Below, piece by piece: positions 54,222-61,457 of a stretch of DNA of 61,457 bases (position 1 is its first letter; every line of letters starts with the position of its first letter). The stretch is from contig CABZOW010000002.1 of NCBI GenBank assembly GCA_902527525.1, forward strand, positions 1-61,457. The letters are read 5' to 3'. The DNA is from an uncultured Alphaproteobacteria bacterium. GTDB taxonomy: Bacteria; Pseudomonadota; Alphaproteobacteria; HIMB59. The position numbers were made by a program, and so were the translations under genes. The notes under the pieces were generated by a model. It ran no database searches. It was given only the letters and a program-made list of their open reading frames with translations, and was not told where the DNA came from.

Positions 54222-55412
54222 GTGAGAGAAGTAGAAGTTGATCAACAAGATACCGATCAAGTTTATTTTCAAGATCTTCAAAAATTAGAGCAATGTACTA
54301 AACCAATACACGAAGCAAAAGGTATCCCTAATGAATATTATACTAAAACTAAATTTTTTGATTTAGAGAGAGAAATTCTTTTTAACAAAGGTTGGTTCGC
54401 CGTAGGCTTTGTAAAAGACTTACCTCAACCTGGCTCTGTTAGACCGGTAAACTATTTTAAAAATCCTCTTTTATTAATTCGCAGTATCCAAGATAAAAAA
54501 ATACGTGTTTTTCAAAATGTATGTCGACATCGAGGTATGACCCTAATTAAAGACTCCAAAGTTCTGAAGGGGGCAATTCGCTGTCCTTACCATTCTTGGT
54601 GCTACAAACAAACTGGAGAAGTTGTCGCCACACCTCATATTGGAGGGCCAGGTTATAACTATCACTCAGATATTAATAAAAGTGAGTTATCATTAATTGA
54701 GGTTCGTTCTCATGTTTGGAGAGATGTAATCTTCGTGAATCCTGATGGCAGGGCAAAGCCCTTTGATGAGGTTCATAAACCTTTGTTAGAACGATGGTCC
54801 TCCTTTGATCAACCTATGCATTCAGATATGAGCGACTCATCTTTTGAACTTGAGGTCAAAACTAATTGGAAACTAGCAGTCGAAAATTACTTAGAATCCT
54901 ACCACCTCCCTTGGATTCACCCAGGTTTGAACAGTTATTCCAAGTTAGAGGATCATGAAAATATTGTTAAATACGGACATTATTCTGGACAAATTAGTAA
55001 TAAATATATTCCAAGATATTCAACAGGAAAACAATTTCTAAATTTTAAAAATTTAAGCTCTGAATGGGACAGCAAAGGAGAATATATTGTTTTATTTCCA
55101 AATTTAATATTGGGTGTTCAAAAAGATCATGTTTTCAATCTCATTATTGAGCCAATGGGATGTGATCAAATCAAAGAGCATGTTGAAATCTATTATTCAG
55201 ACTCTTCTATGTTGTCTGATGAATATCAGCAAACACGCTCAGAAAATACTAAGCTTTGGAGAACCGTATTTGAAGAAGATATTTTTGTAGTAGAGGGAAT
55301 GCAGCAAGGCCGTTATGCGGAGGGCTTTGACGGAGGGCGCTTTTCACCAGTAATGGATGAACCAACTCATGTCTTTCACGATTGGTATGCTAGAAAGATG
55401 TTAAAAGCTTAG
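54222..55412 (+). CDS. Rieske non-heme iron oxygenase alpha subunit (GbcA/carnitine-oxygenase-like), GTG start
   Basis: Rieske CRHRG..CPYHSWCYKQTG; mononuclear iron motif NYLESYHLPWIHPGLNSY. Confidence 0.92.
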   Translation: MREVEVDQQDTDQVYFQDLQKLEQCTKPIHEAKGIPNEYYTKTKFFDLEREILFNKGWFAVGFVKDLPQPGSVRPVNYFKNPLLLIRSIQDKKIRVFQNVCRHRGMTLIKDSKVLKGAIRCPYHSWCYKQTGEVVATPHIGGPGYNYHSDINKSELSLIEVRSHVWRDVIFVNPDGRAKPFDEVHKPLLERWSSFDQPMHSDMSDSSFELEVKTNWKLAVENYLESYHLPWIHPGLNSYSKLEDHENIVKYGHYSGQISNKYIPRYSTGKQFLNFKNLSSEWDSKGEYIVLFPNLILGVQKDHVFNLIIEPMGCDQIKEHVEIYYSDSSMLSDEYQQTRSENTKLWRTVFEEDIFVVEGMQQGRYAEGFDGGRFSPVMDEPTHVFHDWYARKMLKA

Positions 55413-55413
55413 A

Positions 55414-55506
55414 ATGACTTTTGACAAATGGATCCTTCTAGGCATCTATGGAGCCGTTCTCGCAAATGCTATTACGCTCTACGAAAATAATAAAAAAAAT
55501 AATTAA
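55414..55506 (+). CDS. 30-aa putative single-TM microprotein (not in ORF track)
   Basis: MTFDKWILLGIYGAVLANAITLYENNKKNN*; starts 1 nt after the Rieske stop; hydrophobic core with basic/polar C-terminus. Confidence 0.5.
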   Translation: MTFDKWILLGIYGAVLANAITLYENNKKNN

Positions 55507-55507
55507 T

Positions 55508-55891
55508 TTATTTTTTTAATTCAAACCCTGCTTTTACCCAAGCATTTGTCCCACCGAATAAGTTAGATACATCTCTATAACCCATATCTTGAAGAGTTTT
55601 AGTTGATAAAGTTCCTTGACCGCCCACTCCACAATAAACGACAATTTTTCTCTCAGGATCAAGCTCTTCTTTTCTAAGAGGGTTGTCTGGTCTTTGATCA
55701 GCGTGAAATTCTAGCATATCTCTTGGGACATGAATTGACCCTTCTATTTGACCCTCAGCCTCGATGACATCTTTTGATCGAACATCAACAAGGATAATTT
55801 CTTCATTATCTAATTGTTGTTTTAATTCTTCTGGACTCACTGATTTGATTTCAGCATTTGCTTCTTCTAAAAGCTCTGGAAAAGTCTTCAT
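55508..55891 (-). CDS. Single-domain rhodanese
   Basis: ILVDVRSKDVIEAEGQIEGSIHVPRDML, active-site loop YCGVGGQGTLS. Confidence 0.92.
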   Translation of the reverse strand: MKTFPELLEEANAEIKSVSPEELKQQLDNEEIILVDVRSKDVIEAEGQIEGSIHVPRDMLEFHADQRPDNPLRKEELDPERKIVVYCGVGGQGTLSTKTLQDMGYRDVSNLFGGTNAWVKAGFELKK

Positions 55892-55933
55892 TTATTCATT
55901 TCTCCTCGATAACTATTAATAATATATAACTGT

Positions 55934-55963
55934 TTGATCTTAAATTTAATATATAACTATAAT
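55934..55963 (+). promoter_or_regulatory. Putative sigma70-type promoter positioned for a leaderless transcript
   Basis: TTGATC (55934-55939), 18-nt spacer, TATAAT (55958-55963); ATG at 55971. Confidence 0.5.
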
Positions 55964-55970
55964 ATAAGAC

Positions 55971-57005
55971 ATGAATAATATTGTAAATCCAGGATCTAGT
56001 CACGAAACAGATGTAGTTATAATTGGCGCTGGTCCTTGCGGTCTTTTCCAAGTATTTGAACTGGGCCTTTTAGATATGAAATCTCATCTCATTGATAATC
56101 TGGACAAAATTGGCGGACAATGTGCTGAGCTTTATCCTGATAAGAACTTATATGATATTCCAAGTAGACCAGCTATCACGGGTCAAGAGTTGACCGATGA
56201 TTTAATTAAACAAGCTGAACCTTTCAACCCTACTTATCACCTAAACCAATTAACCTCAAAAATTGAAATTAATGAAAATGATATTTTAGTAGAAACAGAT
56301 AAAGGCACCTCAATTAAGTGCAAGTCTGTTGTCATAGCCGCTGGAGCAGGTAGCTTTGTTCCAAGAAAACTTCCAGCAGAGGGAGCTAATCAATTAGAAG
56401 ATAAGAAAATCTTTTACTCAGTCAAAAAGAGAACAGACTTTCAAGATAAGAATATTTTAATTATTGGCGGCGGCGACTCAGCTTTAGATTATGTTATGGG
56501 CTTTCAAGGTATCGCTAAAAAAGTATCACTGGTTCATAGAAGAAAAGAATTTAAAGGTGTTCAAGACTCAGTAAATAAAGTTATGTCGTTGGTTGATAAG
56601 GGAGAGGTAAACTTCAGTATGGGAAGTCTTAAAAAAGTTATTCTTAATGAAAATGGGAAAGTAACAGCGATTCTTGATGATAATAAGATAATTGAAGACA
56701 TTGATGCAATATTTCCATTTTTTGGTTTAAAAATAGAATTAGGCCCTATCGCAGAGTGGGGATTAAATTTAGAAAAAAATCTTATATCTGTTAATACAGA
56801 AAATTTTGAAACCTCGATACCAAGAATTTTTGCTGTGGGAGATATTTGTATCTACCCTGGGAAGTTAAAATTGATACTTAGTGGTTTTCATGAGGCTGCG
56901 CTCGCTGCAAAAAAAATGTTTGAATATTGTCACACTGATAAAAAATATGTCTTTAGATACACTACTTCTTCAAGTGATTTACAAAAAAAGCTTGGTGTAA
57001 AATAA
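55971..57005 (+). CDS. Thioredoxin-reductase-like ferredoxin/flavodoxin-NADP+ reductase (type 2)
   Basis: DVVIIGAGPCGLFQVFELGLLDMKSHLIDNLDKIGGQCAELYPDKNLYDIPS; GGGDSALDYV; no CxxC redox centre; VGDICIYPGKLKLILSGFHEAALAA. Confidence 0.9.
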   Translation: MNNIVNPGSSHETDVVIIGAGPCGLFQVFELGLLDMKSHLIDNLDKIGGQCAELYPDKNLYDIPSRPAITGQELTDDLIKQAEPFNPTYHLNQLTSKIEINENDILVETDKGTSIKCKSVVIAAGAGSFVPRKLPAEGANQLEDKKIFYSVKKRTDFQDKNILIIGGGDSALDYVMGFQGIAKKVSLVHRRKEFKGVQDSVNKVMSLVDKGEVNFSMGSLKKVILNENGKVTAILDDNKIIEDIDAIFPFFGLKIELGPIAEWGLNLEKNLISVNTENFETSIPRIFAVGDICIYPGKLKLILSGFHEAALAAKKMFEYCHTDKKYVFRYTTSSSDLQKKLGVK

Positions 57006-57145
57006 TAATTAATAAAACCATATAAATAGGCTCTTTTTAAAAAAAAGCTTTCGTATTAATTTTTATCATATCTCTTAACTGCAACATATTAGACGTTGGA
57101 AGAATACAATTTTTATTGTTTAATAATATCTTTAGGGAGGAATAA

Positions 57146-58207
57146 ATGAAGGCTCAAGTATTACACAATTACGACCCTGATATGAAACAGGAGGTTTGGG
57201 TAAAGGAAGAAGAAGTTCCAGACCCTAAACTTGAAAAAGCCTCAGATGTCATAGTAAAGATTGGCGCTGCAGGTGTATGTAGAACAGACTTACACGTTAT
57301 TGAGGGAGAATGGAGACACATCCAAGACCCCGATGATAAACTTTTACCTTGCGTAATGGGTCATGAAAATGCCGGATGGATTGAAGAGGTAGGAGGTGAC
57401 GTTGAGGGTTTTAAAAAAGGGGACTCTGTTATCCTTCACCCAATTATCTCTGGAACTAACGGTACTTGTCTTAGTTGCAGAAAAGGATTGGACACTCATG
57501 CTGAAAATGGAATTTTTCCAGGCCTCAATGTAAAAGAGGGCGGCTACGCAGAGTTACTTAAAACTAGTGTAAGAAATCTTATTAAAATACCAACAACATT
57601 GACACCAAAGGATGTTGCTCCCTTTTCTGATGCAGGATTGACAGCTTACAGAGTTGCAAAAAAAGCAACAAGACACCTTTTACCTGGGGAAAATTGTGTT
57701 GTGATTGGTGCTGGAGGCTTAGGTCATATAGCTATTCAGTGCTTAAAAGCAATGTGTGCTGCTAACATAATTATTGTTGAAAAATCTGAAACAGCTCTAA
57801 AACACGCAATGCCTCTTGGTGGAGATCATGGTGTCTTGATTGATGGTAATGAAGTAGAAAGAGTTATGGAGTTGACTAAAGGTCTTGGTGCTGAAGCAGT
57901 CATCGATATGGTTGGAGAAAAAGGTTCAACCTCAATGGGACTTAATATGACAAAAAACACAGGGTCTTATTACATAGTCGGGTACGGAGAGGATATTAAA
58001 ATTAAATCCGTTGATATGATTATCTCTGAGAGAAATATCATAGGAAATTTAATTGGTACTTGGTCTGAGCTTTATGAACTAATGGAGTTAGCGAATAAAG
58101 ACTTAGTTAAGTTGTCTATGCAAGAGTATAAGCTAAGTGAAGCTAATAAGGCCTTGCATGATCTTAATAGCGGTTTGGTTAAAGGTAGAGCCGTTTTAGT
58201 GCCATAA
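57146..58207 (+). CDS. Zn-type medium-chain alcohol dehydrogenase
   Basis: GVCRTDLHVIEGEW, VMGHENAGWIEEVG, VIGAGGLGHIAIQCLKAM. Confidence 0.9.
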   Translation: MKAQVLHNYDPDMKQEVWVKEEEVPDPKLEKASDVIVKIGAAGVCRTDLHVIEGEWRHIQDPDDKLLPCVMGHENAGWIEEVGGDVEGFKKGDSVILHPIISGTNGTCLSCRKGLDTHAENGIFPGLNVKEGGYAELLKTSVRNLIKIPTTLTPKDVAPFSDAGLTAYRVAKKATRHLLPGENCVVIGAGGLGHIAIQCLKAMCAANIIIVEKSETALKHAMPLGGDHGVLIDGNEVERVMELTKGLGAEAVIDMVGEKGSTSMGLNMTKNTGSYYIVGYGEDIKIKSVDMIISERNIIGNLIGTWSELYELMELANKDLVKLSMQEYKLSEANKALHDLNSGLVKGRAVLVP

Positions 58208-58266
58208 AAAGTTTGTTTTCAGATTAAGTTCTGAGCAAAATACGAAGTATTAAGGGAGGGAAATAA

Positions 58267-59793
58267 ATGAAACTTAAAACTTTGATAAGCGCCTTGGCGT
58301 CTGTCCTCTTGATTGGCAGCCAGGTTGCTCATGCGGATAAGTGGGGAGATCAATTTCCACATATTGCAGCAACAGGAGACATTCCTGGAATGTGTTCATA
58401 TGAATCTATGTCAAAAAAAGATTATAGTGGAAGAACACTTACAATAAATACACATGCTATACCCGTTATGGGTGAGCCAACAGCTCTTCACGCTGAGCAG
58501 TTCGAAAAATTAACAGGTGCTAAAGTAGAAGTAACGCATACTCCTGCTGGTGACCTATATTCAAAGGCAATGGTTCCTTTCCAAGCTGGTCAGGCTCCAT
58601 ATGATATTGTTTTTGGTTTTTCAAACTTCATCAATGACTGGAAAAGATATTTAGCTCCAGTACCACAAGAGTATGTTGACCAAATGGATGGTGTTTCAGC
58701 TTCTCACAAAGCAATCGCCTCATGGGATGGTGTTATGTACCAATACCCCGTTGATGGTGACAGACACTATTTGAAATACAGAAAAGACGTAATCGATAAT
58801 CCTGAGATGCAAGCTAAATATAAAGCGGACACAGGTAATGAGTTAAAAGTACCAACAACTTGGAAAGAATATGGAGAAATGGCTAAGTATTTTAATGGTT
58901 GGGACTGGGACGGTGATGGAGAGCCAGAATATGGCTCTGCTGAGGTTATGAAAAAAGATGATCTTATGTATGCCGCATTCTACTCCAGATCTGTAGCTTA
59001 CGCTAAAAATCCTAGCACACCTGGTGGCTTCTTTTTTGATTTAGAAACCATGGAACCTTTAATTAATAATCCTGGTTTCGTTGAAGCTCTGACAGATTGG
59101 GTAGATGCCGTAAATTATGTTCCTCCTGGAGGAATTAACTTTGGTCTCGGTGATGAGATTAATTCATTTGGCGGAGGTCAGACCTTATTCAGTTTCTCAT
59201 GGGATGATGCTTTTGTTGCAGCAATGCAACCTGATAGTCCAATTTCAAATCAAGTAGGTGCCGCTCAACTTCCTGGTGCCGACAGAGTTTGGAACAGAGA
59301 GAACGGAATGTGGGACGCTAAGTCTAATCAAGCTCCTTTCTTCGTTTGGGGATGGGCAGTTGGTGTTGCCGGTAAATCAGATAACAAAGACGTTGCATTT
59401 GACTATCTTTGCTTCTTTGCAAATGGTGCTAACCACCAAGCAGACATTGGAATTGGTCGATTTGGTGTAAACCCATTCATGGAAGAGGACTTTAAAGCTG
59501 ATGTTTGGACACAAATTGGTTGGGATAAAGATATTGCTCAATCTTATGTTGAAACACTCGCTGATATGGAAAAAAGCACAAATAGAGTATTTCCATTAAG
59601 AGTTCCTGGTACTTTTGAGTTCAACAGTGCTTTAGCAACTGGAACCGCAAAAGCTTTAGCAGGTCAATTATCTCCACAAGCTGCACTTGACGAAGTTTAT
59701 GCTGAATGGGTAGCAATTCTTGAAAGAGTTGGTGCTGATAACGTAAGAGACGCATACGCTGTCGGTGTAAAAATGGAAGATAACGAATTATAA
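58267..59793 (+). CDS. Carbohydrate-type ABC transporter substrate-binding protein
   Basis: Signal peptide (MKLKTLISALASVLLIGSQVAHA), extracellular solute-binding family 1-like; followed by MalF/MalG-type permeases. Confidence 0.9.
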   Translation: MKLKTLISALASVLLIGSQVAHADKWGDQFPHIAATGDIPGMCSYESMSKKDYSGRTLTINTHAIPVMGEPTALHAEQFEKLTGAKVEVTHTPAGDLYSKAMVPFQAGQAPYDIVFGFSNFINDWKRYLAPVPQEYVDQMDGVSASHKAIASWDGVMYQYPVDGDRHYLKYRKDVIDNPEMQAKYKADTGNELKVPTTWKEYGEMAKYFNGWDWDGDGEPEYGSAEVMKKDDLMYAAFYSRSVAYAKNPSTPGGFFFDLETMEPLINNPGFVEALTDWVDAVNYVPPGGINFGLGDEINSFGGGQTLFSFSWDDAFVAAMQPDSPISNQVGAAQLPGADRVWNRENGMWDAKSNQAPFFVWGWAVGVAGKSDNKDVAFDYLCFFANGANHQADIGIGRFGVNPFMEEDFKADVWTQIGWDKDIAQSYVETLADMEKSTNRVFPLRVPGTFEFNSALATGTAKALAGQLSPQAALDEVYAEWVAILERVGADNVRDAYAVGVKMEDNEL

Positions 59794-59805
59794 AATACTT
59801 AATTT

Positions 59806-59835
59806 AGTGATCGCTCATCAAATTGAGCGATCACT
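59806..59835 (+). terminator. 12-bp perfect hairpin between binding-protein gene and permease gene
   Basis: AGTGATCGCTCA-TCAAAT-TGAGCGATCACT; T7 run downstream of the stem. Confidence 0.75.
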
Positions 59836-59867
59836 CCAAAGACTAATTTTTTTATACTGATAGCTGA

Positions 59868-60731
59868 ATGAATTTTAAACATAAATATGTATTTCTACTT
59901 CCAGGTTTAATTGTTTTAATTGGCATCTTAATATTTCCTATAATTTTTACTGTCCGATTGAGTTTATCAGGCTGGAATAGCTTTAATCCGGGATTAGATT
60001 TTATAGGTTTTAAAAATTATGTTCGGCTATTTACTGACGATCCTCGTTTTTGGCAGTCGTTTTTTAGATTAAGCTTTTTAGCTATTACAACAGTTTTTCT
60101 TCAGTATGTAATTGGCTTTGCTTTAGCTCATATGGTTTGGAAAGATATTAAATTTAAAAGATTTTTCAGAGTTTTATTTCTTATTCCTATGATGACTACC
60201 CCGGTAATCATGACAGTTATTTGGAGAACTTTTTTTCACGAGTCTTTAGGTCCTTTAAATGATTTTTTAAGTATTTTTGGAGTACAACCCCCATGGCTTT
60301 CAAGTCCTAGTTTAGCAAAAGTCTCAATTATTGTTGTGGAGGTTTGGCAGTGGACATCATTCATGTTTTTATTAATGTTAGCTGGGCTTCTAAGTTTACC
60401 TAAAGAACCTTTTTTAGCTGCAGCTGTCGATGGTGCCAGCCCGTTTAAAAAATTTATTTATGTCACCTTTCCACTTATGGCGCCCATTTCTATTGGTGCG
60501 ATTATAATTAGACTTATCGAAGCATCTAAAATCATGGATACCGTTTTCGTTTTGACAAGTGGTGGTCCAGGAACATCGACTGAAACATCTAGTTTTTTTA
60601 TTTTTATAAAAGGACTTAGAGAATTTCAAATGGGTTATGCGGCAACAGCTTCTTTTACATACCTCATTATCATGATCATCAGTCTTACAATCATTGTTAA
60701 AGTTTTAACCAAAGTATTAATGAAAGAGTAA
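59868..60731 (+). CDS. Sugar ABC transporter permease (MalF/UgpA-type)
   Basis: AAAVDGASPFKKFIYVTFPLMAPI EAA loop; 6 TM. Confidence 0.92.
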   Translation: MNFKHKYVFLLPGLIVLIGILIFPIIFTVRLSLSGWNSFNPGLDFIGFKNYVRLFTDDPRFWQSFFRLSFLAITTVFLQYVIGFALAHMVWKDIKFKRFFRVLFLIPMMTTPVIMTVIWRTFFHESLGPLNDFLSIFGVQPPWLSSPSLAKVSIIVVEVWQWTSFMFLLMLAGLLSLPKEPFLAAAVDGASPFKKFIYVTFPLMAPISIGAIIIRLIEASKIMDTVFVLTSGGPGTSTETSSFFIFIKGLREFQMGYAATASFTYLIIMIISLTIIVKVLTKVLMKE

Positions 60732-60733
60732 AA

Positions 60734-61457
60734 ATGCCGAAGTTATATACATTTTTGAAATATTTTTTTGTCATATTATGGGCTTGTTTTGTTATTGCTC
60801 CTTTTCTCTGGGCAATTTCAACTTCATTTAAAGATTTTAATTCAGTCACTGGAGGAGCAACTTATATCCCATGGCTACAGTTTGAACCCACATTAGATGG
60901 ATGGAGTGTCTTATTTAAGCCTGGCTCGCAAGGTGGTATCAACATTATTGGCCCATATTTCAATAGTATTTTTGTAACACTTACGGCAAGTTTGATCAGT
61001 ATCGTTTTGGGCACACTGGCTGCCTATGCCTTGTCTCGTTACTCTTTCAAAGCTGGATTTGTAAAAAATAATGACATTACTTTTTTCTTTATATCACAAA
61101 GAATTATGCCGCCTGTCGTATTGTCAATTCCTTTCTTCCTTTTTTTAAGTTCTTTGGATCTTCTTGATAGTCTAGCTGGTTTAATTCTAGTTTACATTGT
61201 TTTATTAATGCCAATCGCTGTCTGGATTATGGTTGACTTTTTTAATCGTGTTCCAAAAGAAATTGATGAGACAGCTTTAATTGATGGATGTAATCCTTTC
61301 CAAGCTTTTTTTAAGGTAGTGCTCCCCAATTCTGTTCCAGGTATGTTAGTAGCTGGCTTATTTTGTATAATTTTTGGTTGGATTGATTTCTTCTTTGCGT
61401 TTATTTTAACTTTTACAAAAGTACAATTACTTCCAGTTAAAATCGTAGCTTTAAACT
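60734..61457 (+). CDS. Sugar ABC transporter permease (MalG/UgpE-type), 3' truncated by window edge; not in ORF track
   Basis: MPKLYTFLKYFFVILWACFVIAPFLWAISTSFKDF...; DETALIDGCNPFQAFFKVVLPNSVPGM EAA loop; open to the end of the window. Confidence 0.92.
   Translation, partial: MPKLYTFLKYFFVILWACFVIAPFLWAISTSFKDFNSVTGGATYIPWLQFEPTLDGWSVLFKPGSQGGINIIGPYFNSIFVTLTASLISIVLGTLAAYALSRYSFKAGFVKNNDITFFFISQRIMPPVVLSIPFFLFLSSLDLLDSLAGLILVYIVLLMPIAVWIMVDFFNRVPKEIDETALIDGCNPFQAFFKVVLPNSVPGMLVAGLFCIIFGWIDFFFAFILTFTKVQLLPVKIVALN

Overview
AT-rich, tightly packed chromosomal window. Gene content and order suggest a streamlined marine alphaproteobacterium (SAR11, HIMB59 or AEGEAN-169-like; this placement is inference). 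Most of it is core genome: pstSCAB-phoU; rimI-miaB-phoH-ybeY-corC-lnt-trmB; nusA-infB-rbfA-truB-rpsO-pnp; fabI-fabB-fabA; thiF/moeB-dut-coaB-coaC-ubiE; mutM-rpsT-dnaA-dnaN-recF-gyrB-regB-regA-polA; nrdA-nrdB-grx; adenosine kinase-ahcY-metK-tsaE-amgK-murU-trxA. The accessory part (about 46.8-61.5 kb) carries a DddP-like DMSP lyase, an orphan methyltransferase-like gene, a BHMT / FAD oxidoreductase / DHDPS-family / ALDH / Rieske cluster probably for methylated-amine catabolism, and a sugar-type ABC transporter. The observations most worth a second look are: a 17-codon remnant of a response regulator (phoB) after phoU; a strong intrinsic terminator 13 nt upstream of nusA at the place where rimP is expected; two tandem entericidin-like lipoprotein microgenes translationally coupled to fabI and absent from the ORF track; coaB and coaC split by a single in-frame stop; a head-to-head mutM/ubiE pair with no intergenic DNA; mutually exclusive hairpins before ahcY; an S15-type leader before rpsO; and the Rieske/BHMT cluster with a 30-aa membrane microprotein. 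No tRNA, rRNA, CRISPR array or transposon was recognised. All assignments come from reading sequence and motifs; no database search was run.
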